Origin: Paenibacillaceae bacterium
Lineage (GTDB): Bacteria > Bacillota > Bacilli > Paenibacillales > Paenibacillaceae
Length of the DNA: 64,000 bases
NCBI GenBank assembly: GCA_004134985.1
Contig: REGQ01000004.1
Location: 245,009-309,008, forward strand
Direction: 5' to 3'
The notes beneath the pieces were generated by a model. It saw only the letters and a program-made list of their open reading frames with translations. It did no database searches and was not told where the DNA came from. Position 1 is the first letter of the stretch. Each line of letters opens with the position of its first letter. Position numbers and translations under genes: made by a program. Positions 36,860 to 46,189 of this stretch are shown piece after piece.

Positions 36860-36920
36860 ACGTTAAAGGCCTGATGGCGCAAACCGCCGCTGTTTTTTGG
36901 AACTGCATCCACATACCATA

Positions 36921-36951
36921 GCTCTGCCCCGGACGCGGCAGTGCTTTTTTT
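36921..36951 (+). terminator. Terminator after the 61-residue gene
   Basis: GCTCTGCC / GGCAGTGC stem with one mismatch, then seven T. Confidence 0.7.
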
Positions 36952-36998
36952 CTGTTTTCATTTATGATTTCGCCTACATAGATTAGGAAAAGTAAACA

Positions 36999-37042
36999 AA
37001 CGAAACGCCTGCTCATCTGAGAGAGGCGTTTCGCTTATTTTA
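36999..37042. terminator. Bidirectional terminator between convergent genes
   Basis: Perfect CGAAACGCCT / AGGCGTTTCG stem, T-rich on both exits. It serves the minus-strand sporulation lipoprotein and backs up the plus-strand terminator at 36921. Confidence 0.75.
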
Positions 37043-37121
37043 TCCTTCGCAGCCATGGGTGTGGCCTTGATGGCGAGCGATAATTATTCCTGATCGCTAA
37101 TGGCTGCTGGGTAGCGCGTTG

Positions 37122-37901
37122 CTACCGCTGCTGCGGTGCTGTTCTGCGGGCTTTCAACTCCTTGAGGGAGACGGGCATTTGCGTTCCGCCGGCAAATTCG
37201 TATTTGACCAAAGTGTTAAAGTGTTCTGTCCAGGGCGAGAGCGGGCGGTTCATCCAGGCTTCTTTGGCATAATCGACCATTTCATTGACAAAATCCATAC
37301 TGGCGGATATATGGACTTCTTCCACGTCAGGCATATAATAGCGGACTTTAGCCGCAACCCGTTGCTTCAGTTCCGTGGAAATCAAGTTGTGGTCATTAAT
37401 CGTGAAATAGGAATTGTATGGAGTGGAAAGCTTTTGATTATTATAGTAAGGACTGCCGTTGAGGTTATTGTATATGCCATCGTTGGCTCCGCTGTTGTCC
37501 TGCATTTTCATGTCTGCCCCACCGCGGCCGTAAGTGCCGACGGCAGTATTGTCAACAATGATGGCAACATAACTGTTTTTGTCGGTGACCATTACAACGC
37601 CTGTAAATACCCCATTGATACTTGACACTTCACGCGAGAGCATATTGCTGTATTCAAAATAGGCATTATTATGCTGATCGGGGTTGCCAGTCAGGGAGCC
37701 ATACATGCGGCTGCCGATCATTTTAGGGTCGTTGGCCTGGCGGCTTCCATAATCATAATCGCTGTTTTGCAATACCTGTTTATAATTGCAGCCTGTTGCA
37801 AGCAGGATCGACAGCGCCATCGTGCTGATCAACGCCAGCCTGATTTGGGAAACGAAAATCCGCTGCGGACGGTGTTTTGAAGAGGACCATTTTCTGCGCA
37901 T
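37122..37901 (-). CDS. YhcN/YlaJ-like sporulation lipoprotein
   Basis: 259 residues. Basic N-terminus and signal peptide ending in the lipobox LLATGC (Cys about residue 38), then a YhcN-type domain with VTDKNSYVAIIVDN, TELKQRVAAKVRYYMPDVEEVHIS and ASMDFVNEMVDYA. This family is found in the spore envelope of Bacillales and often needed for germination or outgrowth. AAAGGGG supports ATG 37901; six more codons upstream are out of register with that site. Confidence 0.82.
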   Translation of the reverse strand: MRRKWSSSKHRPQRIFVSQIRLALISTMALSILLATGCNYKQVLQNSDYDYGSRQANDPKMIGSRMYGSLTGNPDQHNNAYFEYSNMLSREVSSINGVFTGVVMVTDKNSYVAIIVDNTAVGTYGRGGADMKMQDNSGANDGIYNNLNGSPYYNNQKLSTPYNSYFTINDHNLISTELKQRVAAKVRYYMPDVEEVHISASMDFVNEMVDYAKEAWMNRPLSPWTEHFNTLVKYEFAGGTQMPVSLKELKARRTAPQQR

Positions 37902-38121
37902 AATATTACCCCTTTGCATCGTTTACTTGTAGCTTCCGCAGCAATTAATTAAATATGCGAAGAGCCGCCCATACATAATTGACCATGGAAAAGGTGCAAA
38001 ATAAGTGGAAGCAAGTTGAAAGGGCGTTCAGCGTTCTCACGGATTGCCTAAAAACACGAAAAAGCCTTGATACACTTGGTGTGACAGCTTTGAGAACAAT
38101 TTGTGAACTCTCCGACGAACA

Positions 38122-38150
38122 TTGACAAAAGGGGTCTTCAACTTTATATT
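38122..38150 (+). promoter_or_regulatory. Strong sigma-A promoter of the cta operon
   Basis: TTGACA (38122-38127), 17-bp spacer, TATATT (38145-38150). It is the best match in this 540-bp gap and predicts a leader of nearly 290 nt before ctaC. Confidence 0.8.
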
Positions 38151-38156
38151 AAGTAA

Positions 38157-38442
38157 AGTGAATCAGTTTGCAGGAATGTTAAAACTTCCATGAAAACACA
38201 CAGTTTGTCTCATGTCGGAAGTACGTATCCGGCAGGTGCCCAGAATACTAATAATACTTACCATGCCTTGTCCGGCTGGACGGCAATGAGCCAAGCTCCG
38301 CATAGCGGGGCTAGCGGTTTCTATAAAGGTTTTTCTGAAATCGTGTTCTTGCAGGGGCGGTTTGGATCTGCGATTAGGATGAGGATTCGATCGCAAGGCA
38401 ACTGGGGGCAACTGTAGAAAACGTCAAAAGTGGGGTAGATCA
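38157..38442 (+). other. Long structured leader of ctaC
   Basis: About 286 nt between the predicted start of transcription and ctaC. It holds short GC-rich inverted repeats (GTCC-ggct-GGAC near 38270; AGCTCCGC-at-AGCGGGGCT near 38296). A 75-codon open frame at 38190 lacks a ribosome-binding site. No known riboswitch class was recognised. Confidence 0.45.
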
Positions 38443-39486
38443 ATGATGAAACGGTGGCCTGTTGTCAAACGGCTTTTGCCGCTGCTGGCCGGAATGGTCT
38501 TGCTATTGTCGGCATGCGGAAGAGAGGACATGTCCACGCTAAATCCGCAAGGACCGGTAGCACAGCAACAGCTCGGATTAATGAAATTGTCAATCTCGAT
38601 CATGGTGCTGGTGGTAGTCGTTGTTTTTGCGATTGCTATTTATGTTCTTATTCGTTTTCGCCGTCGCCCAGGGGACAAGTCGATCCCGGTACAGGTAGAG
38701 GGCAATCACAAGCTTGAAGTAATTTGGACGGTAATTCCATTGGTGTTGCTTGTTATTCTTGGCGTGCCTACGATCCAGACGGTTTTTGGACTAGCTAAGG
38801 ACTATAGTCAGGACGAAAATGCGCTGCAGATTAAAGTAACCTCTCACCAATACTGGTGGCAGTTCGAGTACCCTGATCACGGGCTAATAACTGCACAAGA
38901 ACTGGTTATTCCTACGGATACGATTATTTCTATTGAAGCGAAATCTTCAGATGTCATCCACTCCTTCTGGGTGCCGGCATTGGCGGGCAAGATCGATACG
39001 AATCCGGGCGGCAACGTGAACCGGATGTATTTTGAAGCGTCCAAGCCTGGCGTTTACTTAGGAAAATGTGCGGAATTGTGTGGACCTTCCCATGCCCTGA
39101 TGGATTTCAAAGTTAAAGCGGTTGACAAAGCTTCCTTTGATCGTTGGGTAGCGGCTATGAAGGCGCCTGCGGTACTGCCTGAAGATCCGGCTGTTGCGCA
39201 GAAGTTCGCTGATGAATGTCTTTCCTGCCACGCTGTAGGCGATAGAGGCGGACCAGCATTCCCGAACTTGACAGGTATGGGTGACCGTGAAGCGGTAGCG
39301 GGTTTCCTGCTTAATACGGATGACCCGAAATATTCCAACGAAGGCACAACGTACGACAACCTAAGACGCTGGATTAAAGATCCTCAGGAAGTGAAGCCTG
39401 GCAACTCTATGCCGACGGCAGATCTGACGGATGAGGAAATCGACGCGATTGCCCGATATCTGGCCGACTATAAACTGGATTATTAA
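38443..39486 (+). CDS. ctaC: Cytochrome c oxidase subunit II, caa3 type
   Basis: 347 residues. Lipobox LLLSAC near residue 25, two membrane helices (about 45-68 and 85-110), CuA domain with SHQYWWQFEYPD and CAELCGPSHALM (Cys 209 and 213), and a fused C-terminal cytochrome c domain with CLSCH (259-263) and a Met ligand in GNSMPTADL. The fused heme c makes this a caa3 oxidase. Start codon is ATG 38443 or 38446. First gene of ctaCDEF. Confidence 0.97.
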   Translation: MMKRWPVVKRLLPLLAGMVLLLSACGREDMSTLNPQGPVAQQQLGLMKLSISIMVLVVVVVFAIAIYVLIRFRRRPGDKSIPVQVEGNHKLEVIWTVIPLVLLVILGVPTIQTVFGLAKDYSQDENALQIKVTSHQYWWQFEYPDHGLITAQELVIPTDTIISIEAKSSDVIHSFWVPALAGKIDTNPGGNVNRMYFEASKPGVYLGKCAELCGPSHALMDFKVKAVDKASFDRWVAAMKAPAVLPEDPAVAQKFADECLSCHAVGDRGGPAFPNLTGMGDREAVAGFLLNTDDPKYSNEGTTYDNLRRWIKDPQEVKPGNSMPTADLTDEEIDAIARYLADYKLDY

Positions 39487-39515
39487 TTCAACGGTGATAG
39501 AAGGAGGTACCAACC

Positions 39516-41363
39516 TTGGCTCATGGACACACGGTTAAACGTTATACCGGCCTAATGGATTGGCTGACTACGGTTGACCACAAGAAAATCGGGATCCTTT
39601 ATTTGATCGCCGGAGGTTTCTTCTTCCTTATTGGCGGTCTGGAAGCGATTCTGATCCGGATTCAGCTGTGGAAACCGCTGAACGACTTTGTAGATCCGAA
39701 CACGTTTAACGAACTGATTACAATGCACGGAACGACGATGATCTTCCTCGCGGCCATGCCGCTGCTCTTTGCATTGATGAATGCGATTGTACCATTACAG
39801 ATCGGTGCGCGTGACGTTGCGTTTCCATTCGTCAATGCGCTCGGTTTCTGGACGTTCTTCTTCGGCGGCTTGCTGCTGAACATCAGCTGGATCGTTGGTG
39901 CTGTTCCGGATGCAGGCTGGACATCTTATGTACCGCTTGCAACATCCAGCGAAGGTGCCGGTGTCGACTATTATGTTCTCGGCTTGCAAATTGCAGGGAT
40001 CGGGACATTGGTCGGCGGACTTAACTTCCTGGTTACGATTATCAACATGCGTGCGCCAGGCATGAGCTTTATGAGAATGCCAATGTTCACCTGGTCGGCA
40101 TTTATCGCATCTTCCCTTATCCTGCTTGCCTTCCCGGCGCTTACAGTAGGTTTGGCGGCATTGATGTTCGACAGGCTGTTCTCGGCCAACTTCTTTAATA
40201 TTGCAGGCGGAGGTAATGCGGTATTATGGGAGCATATCTTCTGGATCTTTGGACATCCTGAAGTATACATTCTTATCTTGCCTGCCTTCGGTATTATCTC
40301 TGAGGTCATCAGTACGTTCTCGCGCAAACGACTATTCGGCTACAGCTCAATGGTATTTGCTACGATTCTGATCGGCTTCCTTGGTTTCATGGTTTGGGCG
40401 CATCACATGTTCACAGCTGGTCTTGGACCGATTGCGAACTCTCTGTTCTCAATCGCGACGATGCTGATTGCGGTTCCAACCGGTATTAAAATTTTCAACT
40501 GGCTCTTCACTTTATGGGGCGGTTCAATCAAGTTTACATCAGCGCATCTTTTTGCAATCGGTTTTGTACCGACGTTCGTTATGGGGGGCGTCACAGGGGT
40601 TATGCTTGCGGTAGCGCCTGCCGATTTCCAATACCATGATACTTATTTCGTTGTTGCTCACTTCCACTACGTTATCGTCGGCGGTCTTGTGCTTGGCTTG
40701 TTCGCAGGTCTACACTACTGGTGGCCGAAAATGTTCGGACGGATTCTGAGCGAGAAATTAGGTAAAATAACGTTCTGGACATTCTTTATTGGTTTCCATA
40801 TGACATTCTTCGTGCAGCATTTCCTTGCTTTGCTCGGTATGCAGCGCCGGATCTATACGTATCAAAACTACGGTTTTGATTTCAGTCTGATGAATATGAT
40901 CAGTACAGTTGGTGCCTTCCTGATGGGGATCGGTACGATTATCTTCCTGATCAATGTTGTGATTACGACAAGGAAACCGGCGGATGCGCCTAACGATCCT
41001 TGGGAAGACGGTCGGACGCTGGAATGGACAATTCCTTCGCCGCCACCAGAATACAACTTTGTACAGACACCGCTTGTTCGCGGTTATGATCCATACTGGA
41101 AAGAAAAGATGGATGGAAACAAAACAATGACACCAGCGGAGCCTATTGGACCGATCCACATGCCTTCGCCGTCAATTTTGCCATTCACTTTGTCACTGGG
41201 ACTGTTTGTTGTCGGTTTTGGATTGATGTACCACGTATACGTTGTTGTCGGTATTGGCTTCGCGATTACGTTTGGAAGCATGATTCTCCGGTCGCTCTTT
41301 GATGATCCAGGTTACCACATTGAAGTGGATGAATTGCAGCAGGACAAGGGGGTTAAAGGATGA
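39516..41363 (+). CDS. ctaD: Cytochrome c oxidase subunit I
   Basis: 615 residues, about twelve membrane helices plus a C-terminal extension typical of caa3 enzymes. Heme a/CuB ligands are visible: HGTTMIFL, FGHPEVYILILPAFG (His-Tyr cross-link), and DTYFVVAHFHYV. Carries the binuclear oxygen-reducing centre and proton channels. AGAAGGAGGT precedes the TTG start at 39516. Overlaps ctaE by 4 nt (ATGA). Confidence 0.98.
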   Translation: MAHGHTVKRYTGLMDWLTTVDHKKIGILYLIAGGFFFLIGGLEAILIRIQLWKPLNDFVDPNTFNELITMHGTTMIFLAAMPLLFALMNAIVPLQIGARDVAFPFVNALGFWTFFFGGLLLNISWIVGAVPDAGWTSYVPLATSSEGAGVDYYVLGLQIAGIGTLVGGLNFLVTIINMRAPGMSFMRMPMFTWSAFIASSLILLAFPALTVGLAALMFDRLFSANFFNIAGGGNAVLWEHIFWIFGHPEVYILILPAFGIISEVISTFSRKRLFGYSSMVFATILIGFLGFMVWAHHMFTAGLGPIANSLFSIATMLIAVPTGIKIFNWLFTLWGGSIKFTSAHLFAIGFVPTFVMGGVTGVMLAVAPADFQYHDTYFVVAHFHYVIVGGLVLGLFAGLHYWWPKMFGRILSEKLGKITFWTFFIGFHMTFFVQHFLALLGMQRRIYTYQNYGFDFSLMNMISTVGAFLMGIGTIIFLINVVITTRKPADAPNDPWEDGRTLEWTIPSPPPEYNFVQTPLVRGYDPYWKEKMDGNKTMTPAEPIGPIHMPSPSILPFTLSLGLFVVGFGLMYHVYVVVGIGFAITFGSMILRSLFDDPGYHIEVDELQQDKGVKG

Positions 41364-41974
41364 GTGCACATACGCATGATGGCAAGCTGCCTCATGAGCC
41401 AGAAAAGGCTACCCTTGAAGGTCGTAATAAAGTACTTGGTTTCTGGCTGTTCCTCGGAGCGGAGACGGTATTGTTCGGAACGTTGTTCGCATCCTATCTG
41501 GCGCTTCGCGATCAGGTGATGGATGGCAAGACCGCACAAGAGCTGTTTTCACTGCCGCTCGTGGCAATTGCGACTTTCATTTTGCTGACATCAAGTATGA
41601 CGAGCGTAATGGCAATTCAGGCGTTGCATCAGCATAAAGTAAAAGCGATGATCAACTGGCTGATTGTCACCGTATTGCTTGGTTTTGGATTCCTAGGACT
41701 TGAAATTTATGAGTTTTATCATTATGTCAAAGAAGGACACGGCTTTACAACGAGTGCCTTTAGTTCCTCCTTCTACACGCTAGTTGGGTTTCACGGTGCT
41801 CACGTTGTCTTTGGTGTCTTGTGGATCTCACTGCTGATTTACCAGGTGTTCAAAAAAGGACTGACGGTTGTAACGGCGCCGAAGATTTATGTTGCCGGAC
41901 TTTACTGGCACTTTATCGACGTCGTATGGGTATTCATCTTCACTGTCGTATATTTAATGGGAAAGGTGGGCTAA
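41360..41974 (+). CDS. ctaE: Cytochrome c oxidase subunit III
   Basis: 204 residues with five membrane helices. NKVLGFWLFLGAETVLFGTLFASYLALRD and VGFHGAHVVFGVLW ... GLYWHFIDVVWVFIF are typical. AAGGGGGTTAAAGG lies within the end of ctaD. Translationally coupled to ctaD and 3 nt before ctaF. Confidence 0.97.
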   Translation: MSAHTHDGKLPHEPEKATLEGRNKVLGFWLFLGAETVLFGTLFASYLALRDQVMDGKTAQELFSLPLVAIATFILLTSSMTSVMAIQALHQHKVKAMINWLIVTVLLGFGFLGLEIYEFYHYVKEGHGFTTSAFSSSFYTLVGFHGAHVVFGVLWISLLIYQVFKKGLTVVTAPKIYVAGLYWHFIDVVWVFIFTVVYLMGKVG

Positions 41975-41977
41975 TCG

Positions 41978-42295
41978 ATGGCAGGCAACCATGCTTCTGT
42001 GGAAGAAAAGGGCAGGCGGCATAAAGTCGAAGGTCCGGGCACTCACTTCGTAGCTTATATCTTTTCACTGTTACTGACGCTGATTGCCTTTACGATGGTC
42101 GGCGCAGGCGAAGTTAATACGTCGTTTACGTATATCTTGCTTGTAGTTATGGCTATGCTGCAAGTGTATATCCAGATGGCTTTCTGGATGCATATGAAAG
42201 ACCGCGGCCACGTCTTTCCGATTGTGTTCGTCTTAACAGGGGTATTCATTGTATTCACTTGTGTAATTATGGCAGAGTACTGGGTTTGGTGGTAA
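41978..42295 (+). CDS. ctaF: Cytochrome c oxidase subunit IV
   Basis: 105 residues with three membrane helices (about 28-50, 55-75, 82-104); YIQMAFWMHMKDRGH is the hallmark of the COX4_pro family. Likely stabilises the oxidase complex. Last gene before the terminator at 42320. Confidence 0.94.
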   Translation: MAGNHASVEEKGRRHKVEGPGTHFVAYIFSLLLTLIAFTMVGAGEVNTSFTYILLVVMAMLQVYIQMAFWMHMKDRGHVFPIVFVLTGVFIVFTCVIMAEYWVWW

Positions 42296-42319
42296 ACCAG
42301 CCCGCAAACTTTTACTGGA

Positions 42320-42357
42320 GGAGGCGGGTCGTGCTAATGACCCGTCTCTTTTTTTTT
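42320..42357 (+). terminator. Terminator of ctaCDEF
   Basis: GGCGGGTC / GACCCGTCTC stem with an 8-nt loop and nine T. Confidence 0.88.
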
Positions 42358-42482
42358 AAATATAAGAATTTATAAGAGTTCCTCTATAAATAGCTTATAT
42401 TTTTATGCGAAACGAAGCTTTGTCTGTCAAAGGACAGCAAAGCCGTTTACGCTTGTGAAGCTTGATTCAGGAGGTGACCCAG

Positions 42483-43385
42483 GTGCTCGGATTAGAATAC
42501 TTTAGTTTCGAGGACTTATGGAGCCCGATGCTGTTCTTCTTCATGGCAGCGGTCGGGATCGGCTACTTTTACTTGATCGGTCCATGGCGGGAACGGCATT
42601 ACCCTCATGAGCCGCGGGTACGATTTCGTCAGAAATTATATTTCATTGGTGCATTATTGTTCCTTTTTCTGGCACAAGGCGGACCATTGTTGCTCCTAGG
42701 ACATTTAACTTTTACTTTTCATATGGTCAACATGGCGCTGTCCTATTTGATTGTACCTTCGATGATTCTGCTCGGGATACCGGCTTTTCTGTGGAAACAT
42801 TGGTTTTCAAAGCCGTTTTGGAAGCCGTTCCGTGGTTTGATGCATCCGATGCTTACCTTGATTCTCTTTAACATCTTGTTCTCGCTGTATCACATTCCGC
42901 TCGTTCATGATTACTTGATGATCAATTACTCCCTGCAGCGCGTTTATTATGTTGTGATGCTCATCGCTGCGCTAATGATGTGGTGGCAAATTGTGGCGCC
43001 GGTTAAAGAGTGGGGCCGTTTGACCGATGTGAAGAAGATGGGTTATATTTTCGCTAACGGAATGCTGCTTACTCCAGCTTGCGCGCTCATTATTTTCGCT
43101 TCCGAGCCGCTTTATGCCTCCTACAGTGATCCCGAATTGTGGGCACTTGCGATGGGATACTGCGTTTCCGGTGATCCGGCTGCACTGCTTGCTCAATTTG
43201 AAGGGCCGGCCTTTTTCAATTTTATGCCAATTGTTGAAGATCAACAGTTGGGCGGCATTGTGATGAAACTGGTACAAGAGATAATGTATGGCATTATTCT
43301 CGCCTATGTTTTCAAACAATGGTTCAAACGTGAGCATACAGGTGACGATGATATGCAAGGTGCAGAGCCTGCGGGTGCAAATTAG
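42483..43385 (+). CDS. ctaG: Cytochrome c oxidase assembly factor CtaG
   Basis: 300 residues with seven membrane segments (PF09678 type); SYLIVPSMILLGIPAFLWKHWF and NGMLLTPACALIIFAS are characteristic. Needed for maturation of caa3 oxidase in Bacillus. AGGAGG at 42469-42474 is 8 nt from GTG 42483; an in-frame TTG at 42462 lies before that site and is not used. Separated from ctaF by a terminator, so it probably has its own promoter in 42360-42470. Confidence 0.93.
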   Translation: MLGLEYFSFEDLWSPMLFFFMAAVGIGYFYLIGPWRERHYPHEPRVRFRQKLYFIGALLFLFLAQGGPLLLLGHLTFTFHMVNMALSYLIVPSMILLGIPAFLWKHWFSKPFWKPFRGLMHPMLTLILFNILFSLYHIPLVHDYLMINYSLQRVYYVVMLIAALMMWWQIVAPVKEWGRLTDVKKMGYIFANGMLLTPACALIIFASEPLYASYSDPELWALAMGYCVSGDPAALLAQFEGPAFFNFMPIVEDQQLGGIVMKLVQEIMYGIILAYVFKQWFKREHTGDDDMQGAEPAGAN

Positions 43386-43512
43386 TTGTTATGAGAAGTA
43401 TAGATTGTGCAAGAAGCAGGCGCTGCCTGCTGTAGCGATTAAAGCGGTATTCGACAGGAAGCTGGAATGTCGGGTATCGCTTTTATTTGAATATTATGAG
43501 GGGGCAGGCACA

Positions 43513-43899
43513 ATGATCTCATATGAAGGGATTCATCATGTTTCGGTCGTTGTTACGGATCTGGAGCGTGCCAAGCATTTCTATGACGAGGTGCTCGGTT
43601 TTGTCGAAAGTCCGGATCGGCCGGCTTTTGACTTTCCAGGGGCTTGGTACGAAATTGGAACGATGCAAATTCATTTGCTTGTGCACGAGCCGGCTTTGAC
43701 TGTGCGCGGCACCCGGATGATCGATACACGGGACGGTCACTTTGCTGTGCGGGTAAAGGACATGCAACCCGTATTGTCACGATTAGATCAATATGGTATC
43801 GCTTACCGCAACAAACCGGATAGTATTACCGGCTGGCATCAATTGTTTATTACCGATCCGGATGGCAATATTATTGAGTTTAATGCTAGGCCACGATAG
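43513..43899 (+). CDS. VOC-family (glyoxalase/dioxygenase fold) protein
   Basis: 128 residues: two beta-alpha-beta-beta-beta modules, starting GIHHVSVVVTDLERAKHFYDEVLGF and ending LFITDPDGNIIEFNA; His, Glu metal-site positions are retained. Substrate not predictable. GAGGGGG at 43499 serves ATG 43513; the longer frame overlaps ctaG. Confidence 0.88.
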   Translation: MISYEGIHHVSVVVTDLERAKHFYDEVLGFVESPDRPAFDFPGAWYEIGTMQIHLLVHEPALTVRGTRMIDTRDGHFAVRVKDMQPVLSRLDQYGIAYRNKPDSITGWHQLFITDPDGNIIEFNARPR

Positions 43900-43944
43900 A
43901 TAAAGCTTTAATACAATCCTTGCTAATAGCCATAGCATAATTTC

Positions 43945-43988
43945 AAGCCTGCTGGGACAAATACATTTTATTTGTTGACAGCAGGCTT
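43945..43988. other. Hairpin overlapping the -35 of the next promoter
   Basis: Perfect 10-bp stem AAGCCTGCTG / CAGCAGGCTT with a further paired stretch (GACAAATA / TATTTGTT) inside. Position suggests a terminator for the VOC gene, but the downstream T run is poor and the right arm contains the TTGACA end of the ABC operon promoter. Confidence 0.55.
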
Positions 43989-44024
43989 TACTGTGTATAT
44001 ACTGTACATAAAGATATACACAGT
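43975..44024 (+). promoter_or_regulatory. Promoter and perfect 11-bp operator of the GntR/ABC operon
   Basis: TTGACA (43975-43980), 17-bp spacer, TATACT (43998-44003). The inverted repeat ACTGTGTATAT (43990-44000) / ATATACACAGT (44014-44024) starts in the spacer and spans the start of transcription. It resembles YtrA-type GntR operators, and the operon encodes such a regulator. Confidence 0.85.
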
Positions 44025-44049
44025 ATACAGAGTGAGTGGGGGATAAGCA

Positions 44050-44772
44050 ATGAGTCTATGGAAGGGTGCTTGGCATATTTTCCGGTTCGAGATGCGCAAT
44101 AGTGTGTTCGGGTTGATCGGCTCGTTCATTTTGATCACTTACCTGGTGTTTATAACAGGCTCGCTTCTGAACGGGACGCTGAATGGCAATGATCAGGGCA
44201 ATTTCTTCGGCGTTATCGATTTTTTGTACTTTTGTATTATTCCGATAATGGGTTTTCTAATTACCCGCGGTTATCTACGCACCGGCGGCACTGATCTTGT
44301 GGCGGCCAAAATTATGGCATGGCGGTTGCTGCCGATAACGTGGAATCATATTATTGCGGCAAGATTGCTGCAATTAATAGTAATCTCGTTTTTCGGGCAA
44401 ATTTACTTTTTCGGACTTCAGTACATATTGTTGGATGCGGCCCAAAGTATAACGCTTCTGCAATATATTTGTTTCGCGCTTTTCTGGTATGGGTACGCCT
44501 TGGTAATAGGAGTTACTTATATCTACTGGGAGCTTGGATTCAATGGAAGACAATATATGATCGCATCCATCGCTTACATTGCCGTGTATGCAGCAACAGC
44601 TTTTACACTGTACCTTCTAAATATTGCAACGGTTCAAAATCTGATCAATGCAGCTCGCCAGGGACAGTGGCTGCCGACAGTAGCGGCGCTTGTTGCCGCC
44701 GTCATTATCATGCCGCTTGGTGGGAGGATAATTAAAGCGCGTTTAAAGAAACGGAGCTTTTTTCATACATGA
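44050..44772 (+). CDS. ABC-2-like membrane protein
   Basis: 240 residues with six predicted membrane helices (first at about 20-42, LIGSFILITYLVFITGSLL) and a basic C-terminus. It is the first gene of an operon with a YtrA-type regulator and an ABC ATPase, so it is likely the membrane part of an exporter. GTGAGTGGGGG precedes the ATG. Confidence 0.75.
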   Translation: MSLWKGAWHIFRFEMRNSVFGLIGSFILITYLVFITGSLLNGTLNGNDQGNFFGVIDFLYFCIIPIMGFLITRGYLRTGGTDLVAAKIMAWRLLPITWNHIIAARLLQLIVISFFGQIYFFGLQYILLDAAQSITLLQYICFALFWYGYALVIGVTYIYWELGFNGRQYMIASIAYIAVYAATAFTLYLLNIATVQNLINAARQGQWLPTVAALVAAVIIMPLGGRIIKARLKKRSFFHT

Positions 44773-44785
44773 GGAAGGTGGTTAC

Positions 44786-45211
44786 GTGTGGATTCCTATT
44801 CAGCTTAATGAACAAAGCGCGGAGCCGTTGTATCATCAAGTGGAAGTTCAACTAAGGGCGCTAATCGTCAGCGGGCAGCTTACCGAAGGAACGCTGCTTC
44901 CCTCAATACGAGAGTTTGCACAGCAGCTCAAGTGCAGTGTCATCACCGTTCGCAGAGTCTATCAGGATTTGGAATCGGAAGGCTTGCTGCGGACACGCCA
45001 AGGGACGGGGACGTTCGTAGCCAGTGTCGGTGCTGACGAACGGGACCGCCATCGTCTGGAATCAGTCATCAGTGCTTTTGAAATAGCGGTGGAAGCCGCA
45101 ATGCGGGTGCAGTGTGATGAAGGAGAGATCGAGTCAATTTTCCGCCGCGTACTAAAGGAGAAGCTTGAGCGAGGCAGTAGAAGCAGCGTACGAAACCCGG
45201 AGCACAAATGA
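44786..45211 (+). CDS. GntR-family regulator, YtrA subfamily
   Basis: 141 residues: N-terminal winged HTH (EPLYHQVEVQLRALIVSGQL ... LPSIREFAQQLKCSVITVRRVYQDLESEGLL) and only a short helical tail, the hallmark of YtrA. GTG 44786 follows GAGGAAGGTGG. Probably represses its own operon by binding the inverted repeat at 43990-44024; YtrA systems in Bacillota respond to cell-wall-targeting antibiotics. Confidence 0.9.
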   Translation: MWIPIQLNEQSAEPLYHQVEVQLRALIVSGQLTEGTLLPSIREFAQQLKCSVITVRRVYQDLESEGLLRTRQGTGTFVASVGADERDRHRLESVISAFEIAVEAAMRVQCDEGEIESIFRRVLKEKLERGSRSSVRNPEHK

Positions 45212-45255
45212 GCTCCTCAATGACGATAAGACGATATTCGCAAGGAGGGGTGGAA

Positions 45256-46170
45256 ATGAGCAGTGAGGATAGGGTTGTTCGCTTTCATGGAGTTGAACAG
45301 CGCCAGGAGCATTTTCATCTTGGACCGCTGCAATTGGATATAGTCAAGGGATATGTTACTGCGATTGTGGGGCCGAACGGCTCTGGCAAAAGCACATTGT
45401 TCAAACATATGCTTGGCATGATCAGACCGGATGCGGGTAAGATTGAAGTATTCGGCGAGCAGCTCGATGAGCAGAACAATGTCGCTATCAAACAGCGAAT
45501 CGGTTACTTGCCAGAGTCGCCCTTCGCACATGAATCAAGCATTCGGGGCAGTGAAAAGACAGCGTTCCTGCAAGTCTGGTACCCAAAATGGAATGTCAAT
45601 TATTATAGCGAACTGCTGCGGATGTTCGAAATTGATCCGAATATTAAGCTGGGCAAGATGTCCAAGGGGATGCGACGAAAATTTGATCTTGTCATCGCGC
45701 TGAGCCACCAGCCGGAATTGCTTATCCTTGATGAGCCATCCTCGGGTCTTGACCCGATCGCCTGGAAGAAGATGATCGACTTGCTGCACCGCTATATGGA
45801 GAGCGGGGAACGGACGATTCTGATGGCCACTCATATTCCTGATGAGGTCAAACGGCTTGCCGATTACATTGTGTTCGTCGCCTATGGACGAGTGTTGGGC
45901 TACTATGAGAAGGACGAGTTGTTCAGCAAATGGCAGTGTTTATATATTCAACTGCCGGATCAAGAACGGACTATGACCCGTCTGGCGGCAATGCCGGGCG
46001 TAGAAAACCGGGAAGTATCGGGATCACTGATCCGGGTAGTGACCAGCGAATTTCAGAAGGCGGAGCAATGGCTTGCAGCCGAAGGAATCGCCATTGCGAG
46101 CTGCAATGCAATGGAACTTGACGATATTTTGGAAACGATGATTAATAAAGATCGGCTGCGGATGCGGTAA
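45256..46170 (+). CDS. ABC transporter ATP-binding protein
   Basis: 304 residues. Walker A GPNGSGKST, signature-like MSKGMRRKFDL, Walker B LLILDEPSSGLDP, and a C-terminal extension of about 80 residues. Pairs with the membrane protein at 44050. AAGGAGGGG at 45242 favours ATG 45256; an upstream ATG at 45208 overlaps the regulator stop and would add 16 residues. Confidence 0.9.
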   Translation: MSSEDRVVRFHGVEQRQEHFHLGPLQLDIVKGYVTAIVGPNGSGKSTLFKHMLGMIRPDAGKIEVFGEQLDEQNNVAIKQRIGYLPESPFAHESSIRGSEKTAFLQVWYPKWNVNYYSELLRMFEIDPNIKLGKMSKGMRRKFDLVIALSHQPELLILDEPSSGLDPIAWKKMIDLLHRYMESGERTILMATHIPDEVKRLADYIVFVAYGRVLGYYEKDELFSKWQCLYIQLPDQERTMTRLAAMPGVENREVSGSLIRVVTSEFQKAEQWLAAEGIAIASCNAMELDDILETMINKDRLRMR

Positions 46171-46189
46171 AAAGGAGAGGAGTCTGACA

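Noticed and set aside
38190..38417. 75-codon frame in the ctaC leader
   Set aside because: No ribosome-binding site and composition unlike neighbours; better explained as a structured leader.
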